Below are positions 1-9,239 of a stretch of 28,270 nt of DNA, in pieces; within the stretch, counting starts at the first letter, position 1; each line of letters starts with the position of its first letter. The notes under the pieces are model-generated. The model saw only the letters and a program-made list of their open reading frames with translations, did no database searches and had not been told where the DNA came from. The position numbers were made by a program, and so were the translations under genes. The DNA is from JAVBNT01 sp031551355 (GTDB lineage: Bacteria; Vulcanimicrobiota; CADAWZ01), in assembly GCA_031551355.1 (NCBI GenBank), contig JAVBNT010000016.1, positions 1-28,270 of the forward strand. The letters run 5' to 3'.

Positions 1-897
1 TGTGCCGAAAAGGCAGCTCATATCTACTGTGCCGTCGGCTTTAGGAGCTACAAGCAGTCCGTCCTGAGGACCAACCCATTCCATTGCCATCTCAAAACCG
101 TCGCCGTAGAAGTCTACGAGAGCAATTCTCGAATCGTCGAAGTTGTTGTGAGGCAGATAGTTGCCGCCGGAAGCCTGAAGCTTGCCGTTGCCGCTGAGGT
201 TAAGAACGATAGGAGAGCAATATTTCTGAACTGCGATGTTAAAAATATCAATGTCCTGATTCTGTATGTCTCTGGTTGTTACGGCTACGAGTTTGCCGTC
301 TTCATAAGCATAGCTTGTGGATTCGGATACTACGCTGGTGGTTACAGTCGTTTTATGATCCTGAAGGAACTGATTGAATTTATCCATACAGTAGTCAAAT
401 GACCAGTAACCGTTTTTGTTGTTGTAACCGTAAAGAAAATCCCAGTTAATCTGGTCGCCTTCACCGTCGGCAGCGATACCGGCTGTTCTTCCGGGAATGA
501 TTATGTCAATTATGTTAAAAATATTAGTCCAGTTATAGCTGGGATTGGCGGCAATACCAAGAGTGGCAAGATATGCGGCCGAAAGTTCCTGACCGATTGC
601 CGGGAGAAGTGAAGTATTTCCGCCGGCGGCGGCGATTGCGTCATAAAGTTCCTGAGTAAATACATTGCCGGTGAAGTATACATAACCATAGTTATTACTG
701 TAATTTTCGACGGTTCCGAGAGCTCCGCCACGGCTGTCAAAACTCTGAATTGTCACGTTAAAAAGCTGCTGCGAGGGAAGATTGGTTACTTTTTCGTTTA
801 CTTTTACTTCCGGTTTTATTCCGGTTGCGGCATTTGCTGTTCCTGCACAGGCAAGAGCAATCAATCCTACTGCCAATGATGCGATAATTTTTTTCAT
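1..897 (-). CDS. Secreted protein with DGDG / W-GP-DGLL calcium-binding-like domain (partial, 3' end off window)
   Basis: Open for 299 codons from an ATG at 897 to the window edge with no stop, so it is truncated only by the window. The start is preceded by AAGGAGAAAG. Residues 1-23 form a signal peptide (KK, a hydrophobic core, then ANA-A). The body is rich in Asn, Gly and Tyr. Near the end of the visible part, PIVLNLSGNGKL, then VDFYGDGFEMAMEWVGPQDG, resembles the 'DLDGDG ... W-x-P-DGLL-DxNGDG' module of large extracellular calcium-binding proteins. The ligand Asp residues are partly replaced (YGDG, APKADG), so calcium binding is uncertain. Likely an exported or cell-surface protein of unknown role. 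A leader region of more than 200 bp with an attenuator-like hairpin may precede it. Confidence 0.85.
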   Translation of the reverse strand, partial: MKKIIASLAVGLIALACAGTANAATGIKPEVKVNEKVTNLPSQQLFNVTIQSFDSRGGALGTVENYSNNYGYVYFTGNVFTQELYDAIAAAGGNTSLLPAIGQELSAAYLATLGIAANPSYNWTNIFNIIDIIIPGRTAGIAADGEGDQINWDFLYGYNNKNGYWSFDYCMDKFNQFLQDHKTTVTTSVVSESTSYAYEDGKLVAVTTRDIQNQDIDIFNIAVQKYCSPIVLNLSGNGKLQASGGNYLPHNNFDDSRIALVDFYGDGFEMAMEWVGPQDGLLVAPKADGTVDMSCLFGT

Positions 898-1134
898 GTT
901 TCTTTCTCCTTATTGTGCTAAAATGTATAAAAAATACCTTCTGACTACAGATTATCATCATCATATTGACAAACTGTTAACAAACAATGACATTACCGTC
1001 TTTTTCTCCGGTAGTAATTATTACAAAAACGTCTCTATTGCTCAAAGCTGACGGTTTATAGTAATATCTTAATAGAAACGAGTAAAAAGCTAGCATTACA
1101 ATAAATATAATGAGTTACAATATGAACCGATTAT

Positions 1135-1168
1135 AAAAAAGGAGCTGCTTGTTAAAGAAAGCAGCCCC
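1135..1168 (-). terminator. Terminator-like hairpin on the minus strand
   Basis: The stem GCTGCTT (1144-1150) pairs with AAGCAGC (1159-1165). Read on the minus strand it is followed within three bases by a T6 run (plus-strand A run 1135-1140). No minus-strand gene ends here, so it would act on a leader or small RNA starting around 1220-1300. A second hairpin, CGGGT/ACCCG with an A/T extension (1176-1199), lies just upstream of it on the minus strand. The rest of 898-1425 is very AT-rich and holds no convincing gene. Confidence 0.5.
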
Positions 1169-1196
1169 TAGAAAACGGGTAAATTAAAAAATTCAC
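1152..1196 (-). CDS. Possible 14-codon leader peptide overlapping the terminator hairpin
   Basis: On the minus strand AAAGGAGGGG is followed 3-6 bases later by GTG and 14 sense codons (reading MNFLIYPFSRGCFL with GTG as Met), then TAA. The stop lies in the loop of the terminator-like hairpin, the geometry of a translation-coupled attenuator. It is short and could be chance. The likely controlled gene would be the secreted protein starting at 897. Confidence 0.22.
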   Translation of the reverse strand: MNFLIYPFSRGCFL

Positions 1197-1258
1197 CCGC
1201 CCCTCCTTTGTAAAAAAAAAACAATATGCAATCACAACATAACTATTTTACCCGACAA

Positions 1259-1291
1259 ATGTTAACATTTTGTTAACATTATGTTACAATC
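1259..1291. promoter_or_regulatory. Three helically phased 11-bp repeats (TGTTAAC type)
   Basis: ATGTTAACATT, TTGTTAACATT and ATGTTACAATC follow one another with no gap at an 11-bp period, so the palindromic GTTAAC cores lie on one face of the helix. They sit between the minus-strand leader region and addB and could be a cooperative operator or just AT-rich repetition. Confidence 0.3.
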
Positions 1292-1425
1292 GCGTCTTAA
1301 TTGGAAACATTTTTAATTTTTTTTTAACAAACAGACGGCAAATATTAACAAAAAACAATTAAAGAAAAAATCCCAATCAAATCCTCGGAATTTTCTAACC
1401 AAAACCACGGAAAAGAGCTATATCA

Positions 1426-4400
1426 TTGAACAGACAGTTAAAAACCACAAAAATAACAATACACCAGTCTCTGCCGGTACTTCGTTCGGCAATAAGGTTT
1501 CAGGCCGATTCCGGACAGGTTTTACTCGGGAAGCGTCACATGTTGTATGAGAATTTCATAGACGTGCTTGAAAGAGAACATAACAAACCTAAAAGAAAAC
1601 TGGAACAAATTTCAAAATATATCATTGTAAATGCGCTGCTTGACGATGCAGGCTTCGAAACACTGCACCCCAATATTGCCAAATCCCGCGGACTCGCAAA
1701 AACGGTTATGGAACTCATGGATGAGATATCGGAAGCCAACATCACCGTTGATGAGTTGAAAAAAGTCTCAGGCGTTTTCGGAAAAAAGTCGGCAAAAAAA
1801 CTAAATATCCTTGCGTCTTTGATGAAAAATTACCGCGAGCTGCTCGATAAAAAAAACTTCTCGGATGCCATAGACAAAAAAAACAGGATAATATCGCTTC
1901 TTGAAAATGGTTACATGTTCAAAGCGCTTAACGGAATCAAAGAGATAGAATTAAAGAATATCTACAAGATTACAGAACTCGATTTTATCCTCATCTACAA
2001 CCTTTCAAAAAGTTTTGCGGCTCAGGGGGGCAGAATAAACATCTCTCTTCCCTACGATCCCTATAGGCAGGATGCCTTCCGCTTCCTAGAGCACATAATA
2101 AGAAAATTCGAACATTTAGGTGAGTATGCGGCAAATATAACTCTTGATTTTTCTTTTGAAAAAGCTGATTTTCACAGTGATGACGTGAAAAACTTCTTAA
2201 AAGAAAATTTATTCAGGGAAGAGCATGAACTGTACAATATAAAAAAGCATCCTCTCGACGACAGTGTCATATTTATGCCGGCCGACAGCATTAACAACGA
2301 AATAAAAAGCATGTGCCGGTGCATAAAAAGCATGTTGAACTCGGGAACAGATCCGACAAACATCGCCATCGCCTTCAGAAACAGTGAAAAATACCGGCGG
2401 ATGCTGATTGACGAATGCGAAAAATACAGTATACCGCTGCATTTTTCAAATGGAGCCAGTGCAATCGCATCGCCGCTTTCGCACCTGCTTCTCAGCGCCT
2501 TTAAAATCACCGAAAACGGTTTTTCCATAAGCGCTATCATGGATTTGCTTGCCAGTAATTTTGTCAACAATAAAAATCTCAATTCCGGGCGCAGACACCT
2601 GGACAGAAACACAATGGAGGTAATTGCCGCCTCCGCCCCGCTGATTGATGATGAGACGGAGATTATTGAAAAATCGCTGAAAAAATTTATTGAACGCCAA
2701 AAAGAAGAAGAAAAATATGGACTCCGGGAAAAAGCCGCCATCTTTCTGGAAATGGTCTCTGAGCTGCGCAAAATACTGTCTCCGCTGACAAAATCGGTGC
2801 AAACCGCCAAAAACATAAAAAAAGCACTGGATAATTTATTTGAAAAACTGGATATAAAAAACAACATCGTATCGCTTAAGGCAGGAGACAGCCGGGAAGC
2901 GCTTGATATCCTCAGGGAAAACCTGTCTGTTTTTGAAATCTTCGGAAAAATATGTGAAAACATAAAATACAGCCTCGAAGCGACTTCAGCTAAATGCAGC
3001 CCTTTAATATATCAAAACCTGCTTACGGAATCACTCAAAACAGCCAGGCTGCCCATGAATCCCAGCGAAAGCGGCATATCCGTATTAAATTTTGAAGATC
3101 TGACGGACTTCAAGGCGGATTACCTTTTTGCGGCGGCTGTTTGCGAAGGAGAATTTCCTTCGCTGCCCTATGAAAACATCTTGCTTAGCGATGACGAAAA
3201 AAAAATCATTTCACTGGAGCTGCAAAAATTCGCACAAGCTTCAAAAAACTCCCTAAAAAGGAAAGAAATGCTTACGGAAAAAGATTTGGAGCTGCTTGAT
3301 GACGTCACAAAACGCGGTCCGTTCGTGTCAAGGGCGATGAAATATTGGGAAGAATCATTCCTCTTTCTCAGATGCCTGGAGGCGGCAAACAAACGGATAT
3401 ATCTGTCATGGCACCGTCAGGATGAGAACGGCAGAGCAAAGATGCCTTCCTATTTCATCGAACATGCCGCGTCTCTGATTGAACCGCCTGAAAATCCGCA
3501 GACAGGGAATTTTATGTCTCAGGACAGCATGGATCAGACTCCTATGAACGCACAGGATTTACTTGAATTTTTAGCAGCCAACGGAACAAAAGATTATCTC
3601 CGTTACGTGACGGATCAGCATTTAAAAGCAAAAATAGAGGGTATCTGCGAACGCTCTGAAGCTGAAAACACACGAACCGAAGACCCGTCCGGCATACGGT
3701 TCGGCCGGATAACGGACAAAAAAATTCTGGCATATGCAGCAAAAAAAGGCTCCTCGCCAATGCGCGCTTTCTCGGCAAGCGTTCTTGAAGAATATGGTCA
3801 TTGTCCGTTTGCCTATTTCGTAAAAAACATTCTCCACTGCAGAAAAAACGGAGCGGCAAACAGAGAGATGGCAAATACCGACACCGGAACGGTAATTCAC
3901 GAAATACTGGAAAAATATTACCAAAATCCGCAAAATTCACCGGATGATATAGAAGAGATTGCGGCAAAAGTCTTTGCAAAAATACAGGACAGCGCAAATA
4001 CCGGGGATGAGAGATTCTGGCATATAACAAAAAATAAAATAACATCTACGCTGAAAAAATGGCTGAAATTCGAAACATCGGCGGATACGATGCTGCGGCC
4101 GGCATATTTCGAAAGAAAGTTCGGAGGCAAGGACGGTCCCGACTTTTATAAAGACCTCTATATCTCCGGCAAATGGGAAAAGGTATTCTTTCAGGGCAGT
4201 ATCGACAGAATCGATATTTCACCCGGTGAATTTAGAATTATCGACTATAAAAACTCCAAAGGCGGAATTTTTTACAATAAAAAACTGGCAGCTCCCGGAA
4301 AAAAAGGCATCCAGTTGCCGCTTTACAGAGACGCCGCCATGTCTTTACTGAAAAACAGCTTTCCGCAGACTCCGGCAGCGTCATCGGTATATGCGTTTCT

Positions 4401-4629
4401 CAAAAAAAGAGATTACAGCAAGGATCCCTGCGCAAAAGAAGAATTCAAAGAGTATTTCAATCATTGGGATCCGTCGGCCGACACAGAAGACCGGCCGTTT
4501 TTTGAGAAAGACTTATCGGATATGATCGGCAAAATAAGAAGCGGCCGGTTCACTCCTTCGGGAACGGACTGCCAATACTGCGATTTCATAAACGTTTGCC
4601 GGTATAACGACAGGGGGGAAGCGGACTAA
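1426..4629 (+). CDS. addB: AddB-type subunit of the AddAB helicase-nuclease
   Basis: A 1067-aa protein matching AddB (COG3857), the partner of AddA in double-strand-break end processing. The C-terminal PD-(D/E)xK nuclease is clear: I-D-R-I-D at 926-930, then a catalytic D-Y-K at 940-942. Four cysteines have the AddB iron-sulfur 'staple' spacing: C793 (H-C-P-F-A-Y-F) and C1049-x2-C1052-x5-C1058. The N-terminal part has helicase-like architecture but no visible Walker A motif, as in several AddB/RexB lineages, so it probably does not hydrolyse ATP. The start is TTG: an in-frame stop lies upstream at 1396 and no ATG occurs until residue 39, and the ribosome site is weak. The TAA stop shares its last A with the ATG of addA, which implies translational coupling. 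Confidence 0.9.
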   Translation: MNRQLKTTKITIHQSLPVLRSAIRFQADSGQVLLGKRHMLYENFIDVLEREHNKPKRKLEQISKYIIVNALLDDAGFETLHPNIAKSRGLAKTVMELMDEISEANITVDELKKVSGVFGKKSAKKLNILASLMKNYRELLDKKNFSDAIDKKNRIISLLENGYMFKALNGIKEIELKNIYKITELDFILIYNLSKSFAAQGGRINISLPYDPYRQDAFRFLEHIIRKFEHLGEYAANITLDFSFEKADFHSDDVKNFLKENLFREEHELYNIKKHPLDDSVIFMPADSINNEIKSMCRCIKSMLNSGTDPTNIAIAFRNSEKYRRMLIDECEKYSIPLHFSNGASAIASPLSHLLLSAFKITENGFSISAIMDLLASNFVNNKNLNSGRRHLDRNTMEVIAASAPLIDDETEIIEKSLKKFIERQKEEEKYGLREKAAIFLEMVSELRKILSPLTKSVQTAKNIKKALDNLFEKLDIKNNIVSLKAGDSREALDILRENLSVFEIFGKICENIKYSLEATSAKCSPLIYQNLLTESLKTARLPMNPSESGISVLNFEDLTDFKADYLFAAAVCEGEFPSLPYENILLSDDEKKIISLELQKFAQASKNSLKRKEMLTEKDLELLDDVTKRGPFVSRAMKYWEESFLFLRCLEAANKRIYLSWHRQDENGRAKMPSYFIEHAASLIEPPENPQTGNFMSQDSMDQTPMNAQDLLEFLAANGTKDYLRYVTDQHLKAKIEGICERSEAENTRTEDPSGIRFGRITDKKILAYAAKKGSSPMRAFSASVLEEYGHCPFAYFVKNILHCRKNGAANREMANTDTGTVIHEILEKYYQNPQNSPDDIEEIAAKVFAKIQDSANTGDERFWHITKNKITSTLKKWLKFETSADTMLRPAYFERKFGGKDGPDFYKDLYISGKWEKVFFQGSIDRIDISPGEFRIIDYKNSKGGIFYNKKLAAPGKKGIQLPLYRDAAMSLLKNSFPQTPAASSVYAFLKKRDYSKDPCAKEEFKEYFNHWDPSADTEDRPFFEKDLSDMIGKIRSGRFTPSGTDCQYCDFINVCRYNDRGEAD

Positions 4630-7600
4630 TGGAACCAAGACAATGGTCGGATGAAAAAAACGAACTATTCCTCTTCCGTCAGAACATATGCGTCAGGGCG
4701 GGAGCAGGGTCCGGAAAAACAGCGGCTCTGGTGGAACTCAATTCAAGATTTCTATCAAGCACAACTCCGCTCGGCGACGTAGACATGGAACAAATCCTGG
4801 CGATTACGTTCACCGAAAAGGCAGCCGGAGAAATAAAAGAGCGCATACGCTCCATGATTGAGGAACATTTAAAAAATAACGACAGCGGCGAAGTTCCGCG
4901 GAAGTGGATAAAAGCCAGGAAAGAGATGCTAAGGTCAAATATCAGCACATTCCACTCTTTCTGCACGCGTATTTTAAGAGAAAACCCTCTGCAGGCCGGA
5001 TTGGATACGGATTTTGAAATCATAACGGAAACAAAGTCCGATGAACTTATGGAAAAAAGTGCCGAAAAGACTATTTTGGATGAGCTGAGGAATAAATCTT
5101 CCGCAACGTCGGAATTACTTGAGATAACAGGTTTTCAAATCCTGAAAGATACATTAAAAAACACGCTCAAATCACTGAAGAGTTCCGGAGAAAACATTAC
5201 GGCTCTGCGGCAAAAGCTCGTTGACGCCGTGCAGACGGCGGAATTGGCATACGTAAACAAAAAAAATGAACTGACGGAACTTTTACGCGAATTCGCGGAT
5301 ATCTGCGAAATGCTCATTGCTAAAAAAGATAAATCGGTAATCATTGAACGTTACCGCGAAATAAGGGATGATTATGAAAAGCTGTTTATTATTCCGGGTA
5401 TGGAAATTGATAAAAGTGAAAGTTCAATCGGGTTGCTGGAGAAAATAGACGCATTTCTCAGTACAAAGGGCAAATATAAACAGGAATTAAAAGAGACAAA
5501 AGATTTGCTCTCCGGAATTATCAGAGACTCCCTGCCGGGATTGATCCGTTTTTTCACAACGCTTGCACTGCAATTCCATATGGTGGAGCTGATTGCCGAA
5601 TTCGATCGGAACTATTCCGGCAGTAAAAGAAGGCATGGCTTTGCGGACTTTGAGGATTTGCTGTGTATCACACGCGATCTTCTCAAAAACGATAAAGAGA
5701 TAAGAAAAAAATACAAAAACAGTTTTAAAGTCGTCCTTGTAGATGAATTTCAGGACACCAATGAACTGCAGCGGGAAATTGTATACCTTATCGCCGAGCA
5801 GGAAGAACAGGAGAACGACTACTTACACCCGGAAGACATAAAACTTCAGCAAAGAAAACTGTTCATCGTCGGCGACGCCAAACAATCCATATACCAGTTC
5901 AGGGGAGCCGATGTAAGCGTCTTTTCAAAAGTAATCGATGATGTGAGAAAAAAAGGCGGCAAAGAAATAGTTTTCAGGGAAAATTTCCGAACAGTCAGGC
6001 CTATTTTAAATATGCTCAATCCTTTTTTTGAAGAAACTATGTCAAAAAAAGACAGTAATTTTGAAATCTCTTTTGAGCCGGACGATCACCTTCAGGCATA
6101 CAGGGAAACGGCCGACATACAAACGCCGTCAGTAGACATACTGCTCAGCACCGGTAAAAGCAAATCGAAACGACGTAAAACCGAAGCGGCAGCAATTGCA
6201 AAGCACATATTAAAACTGAAAAATTCACTTTATATACAAGGGCAGGACGGTACAAAAAAGGTCTCTTACGGCGATATCGCCATACTGCTCAGGGCGACAA
6301 CGGCGGTCGACTATTATACTGAAGAGCTGAGAAACTTAAATATTCCCTATACATTATTAAATGGAAAGGGATTTTATCAGACCCAGGAGATCAGAGATCT
6401 CCGCAGTTGTTTGTCATTTATATGCGGCATAGAAGAAGATTTGTCACTTTTAGCCATACTGCGCTCGCCGCTGTGCGGGATTACCGACAATTCCGTCGCC
6501 CTGATGGCAATGGACTGCGCTTCGCTTACGGAATCATTTTTCAACAGCAAAAACAACGGCATTTCCGTTTATGGACGGCAGGAAGCAAATAAAATCGAAT
6601 CTTTCAGAAATAAAATATCGCGGCTCAGAAAGTTTAAAGACATACTGCCGGTATCGGAGCTTATCAAAAAAATAATCGACACATTTGATCTGACAGCGGT
6701 TTATCTGGGAATTTTTCAGGGAGCTCTAAAAACGGCCAACATAAAAAAGCTAATCCAGAAAGCAGTAGAATTACAGGAATCGGAGCCTCTTTCTGTTGCC
6801 GAATTTGTGAGATTTATAGAAAATCAGCAATCGGACAAAGAGCCGGAAGCGCAGATGGACGCCGGCGACAGCGACACTGTCAAAATAATGAGCATCCATA
6901 AATCGAAAGGACTTGAATTCCCGATTGTTATACTACCGGACATTGACAGAAATATAAAAACTTCGTCCGACCACAATATCTACAGCTCCAGATCCAAAGG
7001 CATAGCTCTGCGTTCAAGGGACTCCAAGGGAAATTTAAAAGACACCTTTCTTTCAAGTAATATAAGGGAAGAGCACCGGGCGAGGGAGTCGGCGGAATCA
7101 CGCAGGCTGCTCTACGTGGCCATGACAAGGGCCAGAGATCATATGGTAATTTTGCTTCCGATAGAGAAAACGTCGGAGAAAAGGACGGAAGACAAAGACG
7201 GCGAAAAAAACTGGTCGGAACAATTTCTCGAATTTTTTAATAAAGAAAAAATAGAGGATTTCTATTTTAATTCGGATGAAGAAAATTGCGTTTACGACTA
7301 CAAAAAAATCTCCGCCGACAAAAGGCAGTATGAATTCAAAGTACAGTTTATCCGTTCCGAAACCTGTCAAACAAACGTCACCGGCAACCCGGAGTGTGAC
7401 GGCATCGCAGCATCAAAAAACAATGAGACCGTCATAAAAATAATCGAGTCGGCAAATACCAACATAAACACAGTTATCCCGGTTTCACAAATTTTAAACG
7501 TAACGCCGACAAATATCGTAACGTATGATATCTGCAAAAGAAAGTATTTATACGACACATTCCGCGGAAGCGGAGAGGGGCTTTACCGCATAACAAAAAA

Positions 7601-8276
7601 TGTTCCTTCAGGACGGCCGAATCAGGAAATGGGCTGGGCTGCGCATTACATTCTTGAACGAATTGACTTTGACGAGGCCGGAAAACAACCAAGGAAACAT
7701 ATTGCCCGGATAATACGGCAGCTGAAAGCGGAAAATCCGTTTATACCGGAAAAGACGGTCCGGTGGGCGGCCGCAGCCACCGAACGGTTTCTAAAAACAC
7801 CAACCCGACTGAAACATCTGTTCCGGCAAGGAAGCACATATCTTAAAGAACATGAAATATATTTCTCACTGTTTGAAGACAAAAAGATTTATATGAACGG
7901 CATAATGGATCTTATTGTTACGACAAGTGACGGAAAAATAGCTGTTTTAGACTATAAATACGGTCCGCCCGGCAAGGAAAAACCCTTGAGATATGAAAAA
8001 CAACTGTATTGCTATCTTATGGGAATGGAAAAAATATATGATGCCGGAGACCTGGAATCATATATAGTTTTCATGGAAGCAGACCGAACATCCGTCCATA
8101 AAATCAATACTGCAAAACTGCGGGAATTCGAAACCGGTATCAAAGAAACCATACTGGACATCTACGGCAAAATTGCATCTCCGAAAGAACAGGAATGGGA
8201 CAAAACAAAAAATCCCAATCTATGCAAAAAGATAAAGTGCCCATATATAAAACGGTGTTACGGCGCGCTGGTATAA
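4629..8276 (+). CDS. addA: AddA helicase-nuclease (UvrD superfamily)
   Basis: A 1215-aa SF1A helicase fused to a C-terminal nuclease, usual AddA size. Motifs in order: Walker A AGAGSGKT (24-31), TFTEKAAGEI, TFHSFC, the DEFQDT Walker B box, GDAKQSIYQFRGAD, ENFRT, SIHKSKGLEFP and RRLLYVAMTRARD. The nuclease has N-G-I-M-D then L-D-Y-K with D1108 and K1110. It would translocate 3'-5' on resected DNA and cut one strand while AddB cuts the other, feeding RecA. The ATG overlaps the addB stop by one base, after AGGGGGG. Unusually, C969, C1199, C1204 and C1210 repeat the iron-sulfur staple arrangement normally noted for AddB and Cas4 (see findings). Confidence 0.93.
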   Translation: MEPRQWSDEKNELFLFRQNICVRAGAGSGKTAALVELNSRFLSSTTPLGDVDMEQILAITFTEKAAGEIKERIRSMIEEHLKNNDSGEVPRKWIKARKEMLRSNISTFHSFCTRILRENPLQAGLDTDFEIITETKSDELMEKSAEKTILDELRNKSSATSELLEITGFQILKDTLKNTLKSLKSSGENITALRQKLVDAVQTAELAYVNKKNELTELLREFADICEMLIAKKDKSVIIERYREIRDDYEKLFIIPGMEIDKSESSIGLLEKIDAFLSTKGKYKQELKETKDLLSGIIRDSLPGLIRFFTTLALQFHMVELIAEFDRNYSGSKRRHGFADFEDLLCITRDLLKNDKEIRKKYKNSFKVVLVDEFQDTNELQREIVYLIAEQEEQENDYLHPEDIKLQQRKLFIVGDAKQSIYQFRGADVSVFSKVIDDVRKKGGKEIVFRENFRTVRPILNMLNPFFEETMSKKDSNFEISFEPDDHLQAYRETADIQTPSVDILLSTGKSKSKRRKTEAAAIAKHILKLKNSLYIQGQDGTKKVSYGDIAILLRATTAVDYYTEELRNLNIPYTLLNGKGFYQTQEIRDLRSCLSFICGIEEDLSLLAILRSPLCGITDNSVALMAMDCASLTESFFNSKNNGISVYGRQEANKIESFRNKISRLRKFKDILPVSELIKKIIDTFDLTAVYLGIFQGALKTANIKKLIQKAVELQESEPLSVAEFVRFIENQQSDKEPEAQMDAGDSDTVKIMSIHKSKGLEFPIVILPDIDRNIKTSSDHNIYSSRSKGIALRSRDSKGNLKDTFLSSNIREEHRARESAESRRLLYVAMTRARDHMVILLPIEKTSEKRTEDKDGEKNWSEQFLEFFNKEKIEDFYFNSDEENCVYDYKKISADKRQYEFKVQFIRSETCQTNVTGNPECDGIAASKNNETVIKIIESANTNINTVIPVSQILNVTPTNIVTYDICKRKYLYDTFRGSGEGLYRITKNVPSGRPNQEMGWAAHYILERIDFDEAGKQPRKHIARIIRQLKAENPFIPEKTVRWAAAATERFLKTPTRLKHLFRQGSTYLKEHEIYFSLFEDKKIYMNGIMDLIVTTSDGKIAVLDYKYGPPGKEKPLRYEKQLYCYLMGMEKIYDAGDLESYIVFMEADRTSVHKINTAKLREFETGIKETILDIYGKIASPKEQEWDKTKNPNLCKKIKCPYIKRCYGALV

Positions 8277-8289
8277 AATAAGGTGTAAT

Positions 8290-8317
8290 GGTTTTCAGTT
8301 GTCGGTTTTCAGTTGCG
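8290..8317. repeat. Tandem 14-bp repeat after addA
   Basis: GGTTTTCAGTTGTC is followed directly by GGTTTTCAGTTGCG, then GGTTGCCGG. The remainder of the 360-bp gap to the Spy-like gene is AT-rich, with a leader structure and mini-ORF near its end. No clear terminator for addBA was seen. Confidence 0.6.
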
Positions 8318-8512
8318 GTTGCCGGTTAAGGCAATTGCAATTATGGCAGTAATTTCTCATGTTGTTTGATAATAAAAAACGGATTTTAATAATTTTTTAA
8401 TGTTTTTTTGATACCATATTTATAAATGCAAAAAGGAAAAAACTTCAAGCATAAGAATTTATATTATATTAAACAGGCAATAGAAATTACCAATACTCTT
8501 TACTAAAAAAAA

Positions 8513-8547
8513 TCCTTAACCAACTGTTAAGGGTCGACTATTAAGGA
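8513..8547 (+). promoter_or_regulatory. Leader with two mutually exclusive pairings over a Shine-Dalgarno
   Basis: CCTTAAC (8514-8520) pairs perfectly with GTTAAGG (8526-8532) across a 5-nt loop. The same left arm, TCCTTAA (8513-8519), is also perfectly complementary to TTAAGGA (8541-8547), which is the ribosome site of the mini-ORF at 8558. The two pairings exclude each other, so the leader could switch between exposed and hidden ribosome site. Inferred from complementarity only. Confidence 0.35.
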
Positions 8548-8557
8548 GGTGGACGCT

Positions 8558-8584
8558 ATGAAGGACTCTACAGAAAACCCATAA
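8558..8584 (+). CDS. 8-codon mini-ORF upstream of the Spy-like gene
   Basis: ATG followed by seven codons (MKDSTENP) and TAA, preceded by TTAAGGAGGTGG at ideal spacing, which is the strongest ribosome site in the neighbourhood. Its stop is 53 bases before the ATG of the Spy-like gene. Probably a regulatory leader peptide or coupling cistron rather than a functional product. Confidence 0.4.
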   Translation: MKDSTENP

Positions 8585-8637
8585 ACATCTCAACCGTATA
8601 GAAAAGTATTCCCAAATAAAAGGAGGAAAACAAATTC

Positions 8638-9213
8638 ATGAAAATTAAAAATCTGACGATAATTGCCTTGATCTTTGCGTTTATATTTGTATCTACGAGC
8701 CTTATTTTTGCTCAGGGAGAGCCCGGCGGCGGAAAAAGAGCTCCCAAAGGAGACAAAAAAGTTCAAAGAGAAAACCATCTTTATAAAAATCTCAACCTAA
8801 CCGGGGAACAAACCAAAAAAGCCGACGAAATTTTTAAGGCTTCAAAGGAAAAGTCCGAAAAAGTCTTTACTGCCGAACAGAAGGAAGAAATGAAGACGAT
8901 GAGGGAAAATGCACGTCAGGAACGCCAGGAAAGAAAAGAAAAGCGTGAAAAGATGAAAAAACACGAACCCAAGTATCCTCTGACTGAAGAACAAAAAGCC
9001 AGCCTGAAAAATATCAGAGAGAGTTCGATGAAAGAGTTCAAATCCATCCTTACAAAAGAACAGCTTGATAAATTTGAAAAAGGCCATGAAAGAAACATGC
9101 GCAAAAGACATGACGGGCCCGGCGGCGAACCGCTAAAATGCGAAAATTGCGGCAGCGAAGTAAAGCCTCCCAAGGGACCAAGGGGAGAGAAGACCGACAA
9201 TACTAAAAAATAG
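8638..9213 (+). CDS. Spy/CpxP-like periplasmic LTxxQ protein
   Basis: 191 aa with a signal peptide (about 1-25, ending S-L-I-F-A). The mature part is a highly charged helical Lys/Glu/Arg protein with the family's recurring signature: LTGEQ (54-58), then LTEEQ and LTKEQ further on. Spy and CpxP are periplasmic chaperones that report or relieve protein misfolding and envelope stress. The C-terminal tail has a C-x2-C pair (C-E-N-C-G) that could bind metal and is not typical of Spy. The ribosome site is AAAGGAGG. A perfect hairpin follows the gene and a two-component system lies next, the usual context of envelope-stress or metal-response Spy homologs. The LTxxQ assignment rests on motif and composition, so the specific function is inferred. 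Confidence 0.7.
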   Translation: MKIKNLTIIALIFAFIFVSTSLIFAQGEPGGGKRAPKGDKKVQRENHLYKNLNLTGEQTKKADEIFKASKEKSEKVFTAEQKEEMKTMRENARQERQERKEKREKMKKHEPKYPLTEEQKASLKNIRESSMKEFKSILTKEQLDKFEKGHERNMRKRHDGPGGEPLKCENCGSEVKPPKGPRGEKTDNTKK

Positions 9214-9239
9214 AATTTAATAAACAGGTTTGATGACAG

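Noticed and set aside
782..1051. 89-aa plus-strand frame across the start of the secreted protein gene
   Set aside because: Antisense to the signal-peptide region of the minus-strand gene and extends into AT-rich DNA; no supporting features.
2172..2963. 263-aa minus-strand open frame inside addB
   Set aside because: Opposite-strand shadow of a strongly supported coding region; Ser/Phe-rich composition typical of antisense to Lys/Glu-rich genes; no ribosome site or family features.
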